From Picosynechococcus sp. PCC 7117 (GTDB lineage Bacteria; Cyanobacteriota; Cyanobacteriia; Cyanobacteriales; MRBY01), in contig NZ_CP016477.1 in the NCBI RefSeq assembly GCF_001693275.1, positions 1,426,001 to 1,490,000 of the forward strand: a DNA stretch of 64,000 nt. The letters run 5' to 3'. Positions within the stretch are counted from its first letter, which is position 1. The number at the start of each line of letters is the position of its first letter. The translations under genes were made by a program, and so were the position numbers. This document shows, piece by piece, positions 38,131-47,399 of the stretch. The notes beneath the pieces are model-generated. The model searched no databases and was not told where the DNA came from. It worked only from the letters and a program-made list of their open reading frames with translations.

Positions 38131-39318
38131 CTAATGGTTTGGGAGATATTTTTCTAGCAGGGTTAACAACTCCTGCTGGCCGAAGGGTTTTGTTAAATAA
38201 TCCGTTGCTCCAGCAAAATCTGCCTGAATTCGGTTAATAAACTGCTCTTGTCCCGTCAGCATAATGATAGGAACGTTTTGAAATCGCTTACTGTGACGCA
38301 GCATCATACAAATTTCATGGCCATCTAGGTGAGGCATGGCGATATCACAGAGAATTAAGTGGGGCACCTCAGCAAAGGTCGCTTGAATTGCCTCTAGGGG
38401 ATTTTGGACGAGGTGTACTTGATATCCCTGGGTGCTAAGGATTTGCTCTACGGCCTTCCCGATGGTGAAGTCATCATCAATGCAAAGAATTCGCCAGGTC
38501 TGGTGAGACGACATTTCACTGGGACGTGACAAACTTTGGGGAGGGAGAGGATCTAGAACTTGGAGCCAACCCTTCTGGATATAGGGAAGCAAAGCCCTCG
38601 CAAGGGCAACGAGGTCACGATTGAGGTAACGGGCCAGTTGGCGGAGGGTTGTTTCTCCGGTAGTCCACTGGGCTAATTTTTGGTAGGCGATCGCCGGTAG
38701 CGCGGCGGCAAGTTTTTCGGGTTGGGCCAGCAGTAAACGTTGTTGGGGAAATTGAATCTGGGGATAGAGTTGCTTCCATTTTTGGACTTTTTTAACCGTC
38801 TCGAACAGCAATGAAGTCACTGCATAGGTGCTTAGCTGTGGCCCAAAGGGAGTCCCCAACTGAAAATTAAAGTGACCCTGGTGGAGACTCAGGAGAGCAA
38901 ATAAGGTTTCTTGCACCATTGCCTGGAGGATATGCCGCGCTTGATCAACGGTAATTGTTTGGGTTTCTAAAAGTCGCCACAGGGCTGCATATTCAGGGAT
39001 TGTAGTTTCGGCGATCGCCCCTCGATCAAGATCTTCTAGCTTGTGGGTGAGATGGTAATGGACAAGGTAATCCTGCAAACGGTGCATCTGGGGGGAATAG
39101 TCATCAGTCCCGTAGACAATTTGACCATTCACAAAAAAGACCAACCAGGTGGACAAAGGCAGCGATTGTTGGGAACGCGGCGCTTGTGGGAACTGCCAAC
39201 TCAAATCATCAACGGCCCCCGATGGTCGAGCTTCGATCCACAATTGCCCAGTCCGTTGTCCCAGCTCAAGGAGCTGCAAAATACTACGGAGATCAATTTC
39301 ATTGAGAGTCCCTTGCAT
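38131..39318 (-). CDS. pilG: PatA-type response regulator PilG
   Basis: A 395-residue regulator and the first gene of the pil chemosensory cluster. The N-terminal PATAN/DUF4388 region (MQGTLNEIDLRSILQLLELG) and a middle helical segment occupy about residues 1-265. A C-terminal receiver has Asp-Asp in ILCIDDDFTIG, phospho-acceptor Asp in LILCDIAMPHLDG and Lys in LTKPFG. This layout is that of Synechocystis PilG (TaxP3) and PatA. PATAN-receiver proteins are reported to bind the pilus extension motor PilB or its regulators in phototaxis. It is divergent from hmpF. Confidence 0.9.
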   Translation of the reverse strand: MQGTLNEIDLRSILQLLELGQRTGQLWIEARPSGAVDDLSWQFPQAPRSQQSLPLSTWLVFFVNGQIVYGTDDYSPQMHRLQDYLVHYHLTHKLEDLDRGAIAETTIPEYAALWRLLETQTITVDQARHILQAMVQETLFALLSLHQGHFNFQLGTPFGPQLSTYAVTSLLFETVKKVQKWKQLYPQIQFPQQRLLLAQPEKLAAALPAIAYQKLAQWTTGETTLRQLARYLNRDLVALARALLPYIQKGWLQVLDPLPPQSLSRPSEMSSHQTWRILCIDDDFTIGKAVEQILSTQGYQVHLVQNPLEAIQATFAEVPHLILCDIAMPHLDGHEICMMLRHSKRFQNVPIIMLTGQEQFINRIQADFAGATDYLTKPFGQQELLTLLEKYLPNH

Positions 39319-39747
39319 ACTTTTTTGGGGATCATTGGGATCATAGAAATAGGGCGATCGCCCTTGGATTTAAAGCTTAACTAATCCCAGGCGCAATTCA
39401 CTGTCGCGGACAAGTATCAAGACTAACTGGCCTATCATTTTCCCTTTAGGGTAAGACAAGTCGTTCGTTGCTATGTCAGAAAATCACGAAAAATTACACT
39501 CCTAGCCAAGAAGATTAAGCCAGTACAATGATCTTCTAAAATCATTGAAGGTGAGTCAACTCCAGTCGTAAGTGCCCCTTGACCATGGGTAATCCTAAAA
39601 ATGTTTCGTGATGGCAGTCCTCCGGTCAGTCCCAACCAATGGCGATCGCCTAAAGCTTTAAAGTTAGGTCACCTACGCACTACACTCTATCCATGACTCA
39701 TCACCACTTCGCTCAGGCACTAGCAGTTTCAGGGGGAATACATTCAC
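39319..39747. other. Gene-less 429 bp region between pilG and hmpF
   Basis: A divergent promoter region serving the pil cluster (minus) and hmpF (plus). No coding frame of any quality is visible. A perfect 7-bp inverted repeat, CAATGAT/ATCATTG with an 8-nt loop, lies at 39526-39547, near the middle. HIP1 sites flank the region at about 39355 and 39644. Confidence 0.45.
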
Positions 39748-41475
39748 GTGCTATACCTTGCAGAGGTCAAAAAAACGAAAGGATTCATGGGAAGCAAGAC
39801 CGAAATCAAATTGCTTGCCTGTGAACGTAATGATCGCAGTTGGAGCACGGTGCCTGGGGAAGAATTAGTCCCTGCCGATGAATTGAGTAATTTCAATGAC
39901 GGAACCCTCGTGGTCGTCAATCTTGGCAATAATCGGACGATTCAAGGCTCCCCCGAAATTGCCACAAACCGCCTGTTGACGGTGCTCCAGAACTTTTCTC
40001 GCCTCATGGACAAATCCAAATCCCAAGAGGAAGAAATTGAACAATGGCGGCAGTCCTTGACCTACCAAGCCGATGAACTCAATCGTCGCCAGGAGGAAAT
40101 GAATAGTCGCCTTGACCAAATTGAAGAAACCGAAGCCGAACTGCAAAAGCTCCAAGACGAAAAACTAGCCTTTGAAAAACTCAAGGCCGAGGCCGACGAA
40201 ATTAAAGCAGAATTTGCCCGTAAGCAAACTGAATTAGAGGGTGCCTGGCAGCAGCTCCGGGGAGAACAAGAACGGCTAGCCAATCTCCAGGAAGAAACCG
40301 ATGGGCAGGGATTAAGCTCGGCGATCGCCACAAAAATTCAGCAAATTCTCGTCCAGTGCCAAAGTAATAATGCTCCCACAGACGAAGTACGCACCCAACT
40401 AGGTGAGTTGCTCGACGAACTTACGCAACAGGAAGAACTTTTTCAAACCTTCGCGCAATATCCCCAACAGCTTCAGGAACTAGAGACCCAACTCGCGGCG
40501 ATCGCCACCCAAGTCCAGACCGAAACCACCAACGTTGAAGAGAGGCGCCAAGCCCTAGAAAACGCCAAAACTCAACTCCAGATCCAACGGCAACTTCTAC
40601 AGGCTAAACAAAGCCACCTCAACCAATTAGCTACGTCACGTCAGCGCCAAGAAGATATGCAGGATTTGCTCAATAATCTCGCTGCCGGAATGGGGGGCAT
40701 CGAGCACTATGGAGTGGATTTAGCGGCGATCGAGGCCATGCCCCTCGGAGAACTCGAAACCACCGTCGAGAAACTGCGGGACGATTTAGATAAGCTAGTT
40801 CGCTTTGTCAATGACCAGGAAGAAGAACTCACCCTCCAACATGAGGCGGTAGGAGAAATTAAAGCGTCTTTGGCGACAGTTGAACCAGACAATGTGATGG
40901 AACTCCAAGAGCTCGAAGAAGAACTCAGGGACGAAGAAGAAAAATTAGGGATGCTCAACCAGACTTTAGTGGGTCAGCGACGCACCCTCCGGGAACGCCA
41001 AGGGGCATTACAACAGCATTTACGCATTCTCAAGCGTCGCCAAGGAATTATTGAAGTAGAAGCCGAGCAAAATATTGACCTAAGTCCGGCGATCGCCTAC
41101 CTCGAAGATTATCAGGAGGAAGACGAAACCCAAAAGCAGAAGCTTGAAGCAGAAATTGAGGCGATGCACCATACAATTCAGCAGCTTGAAAATATCCTCA
41201 TGCCCCAGGAACGGGAGTTAGCGCAACAACAAAAGGATCTAGAGCAAAAACAAGCCGAATACGAAGCCAAACAGCGGGAACAGGCGCAATTACAGGGAAA
41301 AATCCAGCTTTATCAAGGGGAGTTACTTCCACTCAAGGACACCTTAGAACAAATTATCCAGTCCCTCCGCACCCTAGAAAATTCAATCCATCAGTTCCTC
41401 AAGGTCAACGAACAACAGCAACAGCTCGCCCAGGAACTCGAACAAACCATGGCCGAGGCGACTCACTCTCCGTAG
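39748..41475 (+). CDS. hmpF: Pilus motility taxis protein HmpF
   Basis: A 575-residue cytosolic coiled-coil protein. It has a small N-terminal globular domain (about 1-85; MLYLAEVKKTKGFMGSKTEI, SWSTVPGEE, VVVNLGNNRTI) followed by nearly continuous heptad-rich Glu/Gln/Lys helix to the end. This matches HmpF, described in Nostoc and Synechocystis as required for pilus assembly or for setting the position of pilus activity in phototaxis. The start is a GTG at 39748, supported by the conserved N-terminal sequence. It is divergent from the pilGHIJ cluster, which fits a shared motility role. Confidence 0.85.
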   Translation: MLYLAEVKKTKGFMGSKTEIKLLACERNDRSWSTVPGEELVPADELSNFNDGTLVVVNLGNNRTIQGSPEIATNRLLTVLQNFSRLMDKSKSQEEEIEQWRQSLTYQADELNRRQEEMNSRLDQIEETEAELQKLQDEKLAFEKLKAEADEIKAEFARKQTELEGAWQQLRGEQERLANLQEETDGQGLSSAIATKIQQILVQCQSNNAPTDEVRTQLGELLDELTQQEELFQTFAQYPQQLQELETQLAAIATQVQTETTNVEERRQALENAKTQLQIQRQLLQAKQSHLNQLATSRQRQEDMQDLLNNLAAGMGGIEHYGVDLAAIEAMPLGELETTVEKLRDDLDKLVRFVNDQEEELTLQHEAVGEIKASLATVEPDNVMELQELEEELRDEEEKLGMLNQTLVGQRRTLRERQGALQQHLRILKRRQGIIEVEAEQNIDLSPAIAYLEDYQEEDETQKQKLEAEIEAMHHTIQQLENILMPQERELAQQQKDLEQKQAEYEAKQREQAQLQGKIQLYQGELLPLKDTLEQIIQSLRTLENSIHQFLKVNEQQQQLAQELEQTMAEATHSP

Positions 41476-41487
41476 GATTAATTAAAT

Positions 41488-42462
41488 TTACACAGATAAA
41501 AGCGCATCACCAGTGGCCAAACCAGCGGCGATCGCCCCTTCGATACCATTTCCCAAACACCAATCTCCACAGGCGATCAGGGGAGAGTCCGTGGCAAAAC
41601 GATAATAGGCTTGGCCATAGTTCGTTGCAGGGAGAGCATAGCGCCAACGCTGGATCTGCCACCATTGGGGTGTCGGTAAGGTAAAAAGATTTTGTAATTC
41701 ATCCAATAGCGTGGTGGCGACGGGGGTTAAATCCGCTGTCTCTAAATAATTTTGGGCAAAATTTCCCGTCGTTTGACAGACTAGGGTGAAATTCCCAGGC
41801 GATCGCTTTTGGCCTTCGTAGCTGATCGTGCGCCATCGGGGATGTTGGCTGAGGCGGAGCGCTTGCCAGGGAAATCTCCAATCAAACTGGTCATAACCAA
41901 CCATGAGAGAGAGGGCTGGCGCATAGAAAATTTCCGCAAGGCGATCGCGCACGGTAATAAAAGAATAAGTGAGTGTGATCACTTGGGGCAGGGGCAGCGC
42001 TAAAACCACCTGCCTCGCGTAGACGGTTTCCCCTTGTTCAAAGGTCAGTCGCCAATGACCTGGACGTTCTTCGAGGTGGATTAGGCGTTGACTTCGATGA
42101 ATCGTTAAATCTTGGGCTAAATATTTGGCGATCGCCGTCATTCCCGCTGGCGCCATCCACCGTTGTTCCCCCGCAAGGGTTTGCCAAATCTCTGGATCAA
42201 GGCGATCGCTCGTTGCCACCGACCAGGGTTTTAAAAGATCAGCTGCAACCAAAGTTTCCGTTAAAGCCGCTGTATGGGCTCCTAAAACCTCCCAGTAGGG
42301 TAGACCATGGTCAAGGGGCTGCGCTGCAATCCGTCTGGTTGCGAGGCGACCACCCACACCACGGGATTTATCGAAAAGTGCGACCTGTTGGCCTGCCTGT
42401 TGAATTTTTCGGCCACAATGAATCCCCGCTAAGCCTGCCCCAATAATCGCCACATCCAACAT
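41488..42462 (-). CDS. FAD-dependent amine oxidase-like oxidoreductase
   Basis: A 324-residue flavoprotein. The ATG at 42462 starts MLDVAIIGAGLAGIHCG, the Rossmann FAD-binding motif; a frame open to 42603 adds 47 unrelated residues. Other features are DKSRGVGGRLATRR (the second FAD contact, as in renalase and amine oxidases), VVLALPLPQVI in the middle and a C-terminal ACGDWCLGNGIEGAIAAGLATGDAL FAD segment. This is the renalase-like NAD(P)/FAD oxidoreductase group that is common in cyanobacteria; the substrate is unknown. It is convergent with hmpF (12 bp apart). Confidence 0.88.
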   Translation of the reverse strand: MLDVAIIGAGLAGIHCGRKIQQAGQQVALFDKSRGVGGRLATRRIAAQPLDHGLPYWEVLGAHTAALTETLVAADLLKPWSVATSDRLDPEIWQTLAGEQRWMAPAGMTAIAKYLAQDLTIHRSQRLIHLEERPGHWRLTFEQGETVYARQVVLALPLPQVITLTYSFITVRDRLAEIFYAPALSLMVGYDQFDWRFPWQALRLSQHPRWRTISYEGQKRSPGNFTLVCQTTGNFAQNYLETADLTPVATTLLDELQNLFTLPTPQWWQIQRWRYALPATNYGQAYYRFATDSPLIACGDWCLGNGIEGAIAAGLATGDALLSV

Positions 42463-42557
42463 TTGATCACATTTCCTGACGTTCTCTGTCCGCGCCCCAT
42501 TGTAAAAAGTTGACCAGCGAAAAGCTAGATTACAATAGGCAGCATCTAAGCGTGGAG

Positions 42558-43361
42558 ATGATGTTTGCTGTGGATGAACTACGGACAGCCCTGGAATTAG
42601 CAACGGATGAGGAACTGCACCACCTCACTCAACTGCTCTTTAGCCGTAAATTTAATCCCCTCGACTATTGGCAAACACCTCAACCCAGCGCCATTCGTAG
42701 TCAAGACCGCGATCGCCAAATTCAGCATATCGAAACCCGCTTCCGTTTTTTAGCCGCCGATGGAGTCACGGTGCTCCGTCGCCAAACCAAAACCCTCACC
42801 TACCGCCAAATCCTGTTTCAGGTGGGGGAATTTCTCGATATTCCCTGTGGGACTGCCCTGGATACCATTGAGCTTGAAGCAGAAATTTTCCTCGCCTTGA
42901 CCAGCCGCGCTTGGGATAAACTCCCCCAAAAAGAACAACGGGCCTTGATTGATCGAGTGAGGCGATCGCTGGCCCAAACGGATTTACCCGAAGCTTTGCC
43001 CGTCCAACTCCAACATAATCCCCTGAGAATTTTCCTTAAAGGGAGTAGCACCTTGGTGATTAGTAGTGTGCTGAAATCATTTTTAATGAAGCAGGTTGCC
43101 CGGCAGTTGGCGCTACATTTTGCGACGGGCCAAGCTCTAAAAACAACCACAACAAGGCTTGGTTCTTTGATGTTGACCCAAACTGCCCTGCGTTATGGCC
43201 TCACCCGTAGTGTGTTGGGGGCTGTTGTCCCGGCTTTGTGGAGTTGGTTTCTTGTCGATCTCGGTTGGCGGGCGATCGCCACTAATTACGGGCGTATTAT
43301 CCCGATGATTGTCACCTTGGCCCAAATTCGCCTCACTAGAGAACCCCTGGTTGTTGCTTAA
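42558..43361 (+). CDS. YaaW-like (UPF0174) protein
   Basis: A 267-residue protein from the ATG at 42558 (another ATG follows directly at 42561; GGAG sits just upstream). The N-terminal VDELRTALELATDEELHHLTQLLFSRKFNPLDY is the mark of the YaaW/UPF0174 family. The C-terminal third is hydrophobic (VVPALWSWFLVDLGWRAIA and the segment after it), so it probably associates with or crosses the membrane. Function unknown in the whole family. It is followed 86 nt later by the subtilisin gene in the same direction. Confidence 0.78.
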   Translation: MMFAVDELRTALELATDEELHHLTQLLFSRKFNPLDYWQTPQPSAIRSQDRDRQIQHIETRFRFLAADGVTVLRRQTKTLTYRQILFQVGEFLDIPCGTALDTIELEAEIFLALTSRAWDKLPQKEQRALIDRVRRSLAQTDLPEALPVQLQHNPLRIFLKGSSTLVISSVLKSFLMKQVARQLALHFATGQALKTTTTRLGSLMLTQTALRYGLTRSVLGAVVPALWSWFLVDLGWRAIATNYGRIIPMIVTLAQIRLTREPLVVA

Positions 43362-43447
43362 AACCCCTGGTTTAACTCTGTATACATTGGCCCGTTTTCA
43401 CAGAAGTTTGAGCTAGGCTGGGGCAATAGATTTGGCAAAACTTCCCC

Positions 43448-45223
43448 ATGCGTAAATTTTTGATTTTGCTGCTGTTCTGTATTGGTCTTGGATTTGGCCT
43501 TTGGCGATCGCCGAGCTTGGCGACCCAAGGGGAATACGATTCTTTAATCTTAGATTTTCGCGAAACCGTAGAAACCAGTGTCGTTGAGCAACAGTTAAAG
43601 GCGATCGCCCAACAATTCAACGTCATCCCCCGGCTTAATAGTGAATTTTCCGCCGCTGACCAGATCTACGTTATCGAGGGTAAGCGAGAAATGCTCCAGT
43701 GGTTGCGCCAATCCGACCCAATCAAAAAAGCAACGGAATACATCGAGCCCAACTACATTTACCGGGCCTATGGGGTGCCAAACGACCCAGATTACCCAAA
43801 GCAATGGAATTTACGCAACATTAATGTCGAAGCCGCCTGGTCAGAAACCCAAGGGGAAGGGATCACCGTGGCGGTTATCGATACTGGGGTTAGCCCTGTG
43901 CCAGATTTAGAACAAACCGCCTTTGTTGGGGGCTACGATTTCGTAGGCGATCGCCCGGAAGCTTTAGATGATGTGGGCCATGGCACCCACGTTGCCGGGA
44001 CAATTGCCCAGTCGACAAACAATAACTACGGTGTTGCGGGCATTGCCTATAAAGCGAAGATTATGCCCATTAAAGTCCTCGCCGCTAATGGTGGGGGAAC
44101 CGTCGCTGACATCGCCGAGGGAATCCGTTTTGCCACCGATCAAGGGGCCGATGTGATTAACCTCAGCCTTGGGGGTGCTGGTGCGAGCCAGTTGATGCAA
44201 GAAGCAATTGACTATGCCTATCGCAAAGACGTGGTGATCATTGCCGCTGCGGGGAATGCCAACAAAAATGCTGCTGCCTATCCAGCCCGTTATCCTAAGG
44301 TGATCGGCATTGCGGCCACCGATGCGGTTGGCAAAAAAGCGCCCTATTCCAATTACGGGGCGGGAATTGATCTTGCGGCTCCTGGGGGCAGTGAAGCGGG
44401 AGGCATTCTCCAGGAAATCCTTAACCCAAAAACAGGGCAACCAGAATTTATCGACTACAAAGGCACCAGTATGGCCGCGCCCCATGTGGCTGGCGTGGCG
44501 GCCATGGTGAAAGCGACTGGTGTGACTAAACCAGCCGAAGTTTTACAGGTCTTGACCCAATCGGCTCAAAAGGTAACCGAAGATCCTTTAAACCACTACG
44601 GTGCCGGGTATCTCAATGCGGGTCAGGCGGTAACAGAAGCCCTTAAAGGCAAAATCACCGTCAAAGATTTCTTCCGCTGGCTCCGGGATAATGGATATCT
44701 GAATCCTCGTTTCTGGATCGATGGGGGCACAGTAGCCCTTTTGCCGAAGTTAGCGATGGTTTTAGGTTCCTATCTCCTCGCTTTTCTGCTGCGGAACTAT
44801 TTGCCCTTTGGCTGGGGTTGGCCCCTCAGTAGTGGCTTAGTGTTCGGCAGTTCGGGGTTATTTTTCCTCAAGGGCATTTATATTTTTGATTTGCCCCAGG
44901 CCCCCTTTCGGCTTCTGGGCAGTTCTCTCCCGGAATTGGGCAATGCCATCAACGGAAATCCTGCTTTAAATCCACTATTCGCGAGTGTTTTGATTCCCTT
45001 TGGGGTGTTGCTCTTGTTTGCTGGCACCGAGGGGGGGAAACGCTTTGGGGTTGGTCTTTGTTTGGGGGTGGCGAGTTGCCTCTGGGTCAGTGCGATCGCC
45101 GCATCGACAGTTTGGGGTTTGGGATCGGGTATTTTAGCCCAGGCATTTTTAGGGATTAATGGACTCCTGTGTGTGGCCCTAGCGAAATTGATGCTGACGG
45201 AACCGTTAAAAACCAGTAACTAG
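43448..45223 (+). CDS. Subtilisin-like (S8) serine protease with C-terminal membrane domain
   Basis: A 591-residue secreted or membrane-bound protease. Signal peptide (1-25, ends SLATQG), a propeptide-like region (28-105), then the S8 domain with the complete triad: Asp145 in AVIDTGV, His178 in GHGTHVAGT and Ser341 in GTSMAAPHVAG, with oxyanion Asn270 in AAAGN. From about residue 415 a region with KDFFRWLRDNGYLNPRFW leads into about five hydrophobic helices to the C-terminus. The membrane tail is not part of the usual bacterial subtilisin. It would fix the protease on the periplasmic face of a membrane. Confidence 0.92.
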   Translation: MRKFLILLLFCIGLGFGLWRSPSLATQGEYDSLILDFRETVETSVVEQQLKAIAQQFNVIPRLNSEFSAADQIYVIEGKREMLQWLRQSDPIKKATEYIEPNYIYRAYGVPNDPDYPKQWNLRNINVEAAWSETQGEGITVAVIDTGVSPVPDLEQTAFVGGYDFVGDRPEALDDVGHGTHVAGTIAQSTNNNYGVAGIAYKAKIMPIKVLAANGGGTVADIAEGIRFATDQGADVINLSLGGAGASQLMQEAIDYAYRKDVVIIAAAGNANKNAAAYPARYPKVIGIAATDAVGKKAPYSNYGAGIDLAAPGGSEAGGILQEILNPKTGQPEFIDYKGTSMAAPHVAGVAAMVKATGVTKPAEVLQVLTQSAQKVTEDPLNHYGAGYLNAGQAVTEALKGKITVKDFFRWLRDNGYLNPRFWIDGGTVALLPKLAMVLGSYLLAFLLRNYLPFGWGWPLSSGLVFGSSGLFFLKGIYIFDLPQAPFRLLGSSLPELGNAINGNPALNPLFASVLIPFGVLLLFAGTEGGKRFGVGLCLGVASCLWVSAIAASTVWGLGSGILAQAFLGINGLLCVALAKLMLTEPLKTSN

Positions 45224-45238
45224 GAAATCTGTCAAAAT

Positions 45239-45481
45239 TTACCACTTTAAAATAGCCGCTTCTGGGCCTTTTTCCTGGCGTGTTTTGGCGTCCTTTTCAA
45301 ACCACTGGATAATTTCTTTGTGGCTCAGGTTTTCGATGGGGCAATCGAGATCTTGGGCAATGATCCCCAGTAATCGTTGGGAAGAAATGGTCAGACGAGC
45401 GAGAAATTTCTCTGGACTACTTAAGAGGGCGGCATCGACATCGAGGGATTCTTCTGGGGTGAGGAAGTTGGGTTGATTCAT
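45239..45481 (-). CDS. Small hypothetical protein
   Basis: I do not recognise a family. From the ATG at 45481 it has 80 residues (MNQPNFLTPEESLDVDAALL), is acidic and helical, and ends in AILKW. A start at 45511 would add 10 residues. Composition is coding-like and lacks membrane helices. It is convergent with the subtilisin gene (15 bp apart) and divergent from futB. Confidence 0.65.
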   Translation of the reverse strand: MNQPNFLTPEESLDVDAALLSSPEKFLARLTISSQRLLGIIAQDLDCPIENLSHKEIIQWFEKDAKTRQEKGPEAAILKW

Positions 45482-45623
45482 AACTAATGGCTTGGGGTTT
45501 GCTGTGGGCAATAGCGATTAATGTTGCCTATTTTATCGTCCTGACGGGGTAACCTTTGGTGCAAATGAGTTGCATTAGTTTTCCCCTTCACTCCACAATG
45601 GGATTTTAGTACCTCTCCTGATT

Positions 45624-47270
45624 GTGAATCCCTTGAAACGTTTACAGCTTAATTTTTGGACTCCGATGACTCTGGCGATCGCCGCTTTGATTGCCCTACC
45701 GATTTTTTCTGTATTGGGGAGTGTTTTCACGGATTCTGGCGAAATTTGGCGTCACCTGGTCGACACGGTGCTGGGGCGTTATGTGTTCAATTCCCTGTGG
45801 TTGATGCTTGGGGTCGGCGTGGGGGTCACAGTTGTCGGGGTGGCCACGGCTTGGTTGGTGACGATGTGTCGCTTTCGGGGCCAAGGTTTTTGGGAGGTAT
45901 TGTTACTCTTGCCCCTCGCCGCTCCAGCTTACCTGTTGGCCTATATTTACACGGATATTTTGGACTACTTCGGCTGGGTGCAGCGGTTTTTGCGACTAAT
46001 ATTCGGTTGGCAATCGGCCCAGGATTATTGGTTTCCGGAGGTTCGGTCTCTGGGGGGGGCAATCATTATGTTGATCTTGGTGCTCTACCCCTATGTTTAC
46101 CTGCTGGCACGGGTGGCTTTTTTAGAGCAGTCCGTCACAACCCTAGAGGCGAGTCGCGCGTTGGGCTGCGGCCCCTGGAAAAGTTTTTGGGCGATCGCCT
46201 TACCCTTAGCTCGGCCAGCGATTACGGCGGGTCTGGCCCTGGCTCTGATGGAAACCTTAAATGATTTTGGCACCGTGCAATATTTTGGCGTCGAAACCTT
46301 CACCACGGGGATCTATCGCACTTGGTTTGGGTTGGGGGCACCCCAGGCAGCAGCGCAACTGGCGGCGGTATTGATGCTGTTTATTGCGGGGCTGTTGGTT
46401 CTCGAAAAATGGTCGCGGCACCAAGCCCAGTATTACCAAACCAGTAATAACTATGACAAACCCCAGGCCTATGAGTTGCAAGGATGGCGGGCTGGTATCG
46501 CCACGCTGACCTGTGGGATTCCGGTTTTTTTTGGGTTTGTTGTGCCCGTCGGTACTCTTTTGGAAATGGCCTTTAATCGTCCCCAGGCGCGGTTTCGGAC
46601 ACAGTTCTGGGAGTTTGCCCAGCATAGTTTCGTCTTAGCGAGTGTGACGGCAATTTTAGCGGTGGCGATCGCCTTGATTTTGGCCTACGGTCAACGATTA
46701 AATCACAGCCTCTGGATGGCCTTGGGTGTGCGGATTGCGTCCCTGGGTTATGCCATTCCCGGCTCGGTAATTGCGGTGGGGATTCTGATTCCCATGGGGA
46801 AACTCGACAATGCGATCGCCAATTTTTTCCAAGCCCAGTTCAATATCTCCACGGGCTTACTCCTGAGTGGCACGATTACCGCCCTGGTTTTTGCCTATTT
46901 AGTGCGCTTTCTGGCAGTGTCCTTTGGGGCCGTCGAAACGAGCCTCGGCAAAATTAAGCCCACCCTAGATGATGCTTCCCGCAGCCTCGGTTATACCCCG
47001 ATTCGTACCCTGGTGAGTGTGCATACTCCCCTGATGTGGAGTGGTTTGTTAACCGCTGCGATGTTGGTGTTTGTGGATGTGATGAAGGAACTCCCGGCGA
47101 CCCTGGTGATTCGTCCCTTTAACTTCGATACCCTGGCCGTGAAGGTTTATCAATACGCTTCCGATGAACGGTTAGTTGAAGCCTCTGTGCCCGCCCTGGC
47201 GATTTTGGCGGTGGGCTTGATTCCGGTGATTTTTCTCAGTTGGCGCATTGCCCACGTCCGCAACGAGTGA
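45624..47270 (+). CDS. futB: Iron(III) ABC transporter permease (FutB-like)
   Basis: A 548-residue permease in which two BPD_transp_1 modules are fused, giving about 12 membrane helices. Both EAA loops for ATPase contact are visible: EASRALGCGPWKSFWAIALP near residue 178 and DDASRSLGYTPIRTLVSVHTP near 455. This fused form is typical of FutB/SfuB/FbpB ferric iron importers. The start is a GTG at 45624. The binding proteins (FutA) and the ATPase (FutC) are not adjacent, as in Synechocystis where the fut genes are scattered. The substrate is inferred from family only. Confidence 0.9.
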   Translation: MNPLKRLQLNFWTPMTLAIAALIALPIFSVLGSVFTDSGEIWRHLVDTVLGRYVFNSLWLMLGVGVGVTVVGVATAWLVTMCRFRGQGFWEVLLLLPLAAPAYLLAYIYTDILDYFGWVQRFLRLIFGWQSAQDYWFPEVRSLGGAIIMLILVLYPYVYLLARVAFLEQSVTTLEASRALGCGPWKSFWAIALPLARPAITAGLALALMETLNDFGTVQYFGVETFTTGIYRTWFGLGAPQAAAQLAAVLMLFIAGLLVLEKWSRHQAQYYQTSNNYDKPQAYELQGWRAGIATLTCGIPVFFGFVVPVGTLLEMAFNRPQARFRTQFWEFAQHSFVLASVTAILAVAIALILAYGQRLNHSLWMALGVRIASLGYAIPGSVIAVGILIPMGKLDNAIANFFQAQFNISTGLLLSGTITALVFAYLVRFLAVSFGAVETSLGKIKPTLDDASRSLGYTPIRTLVSVHTPLMWSGLLTAAMLVFVDVMKELPATLVIRPFNFDTLAVKVYQYASDERLVEASVPALAILAVGLIPVIFLSWRIAHVRNE

Positions 47271-47399
47271 ATGGATAACAAATGTAAGAAATTCGCTACA
47301 AATCTTTAATCGCTGGGTGAGAATGGGTAAAGTGACTTCTAGAAGATTGATTTTATTCATTACAAAAATCATCGTTATCCTAGTCGGCTTTCCAGACAA

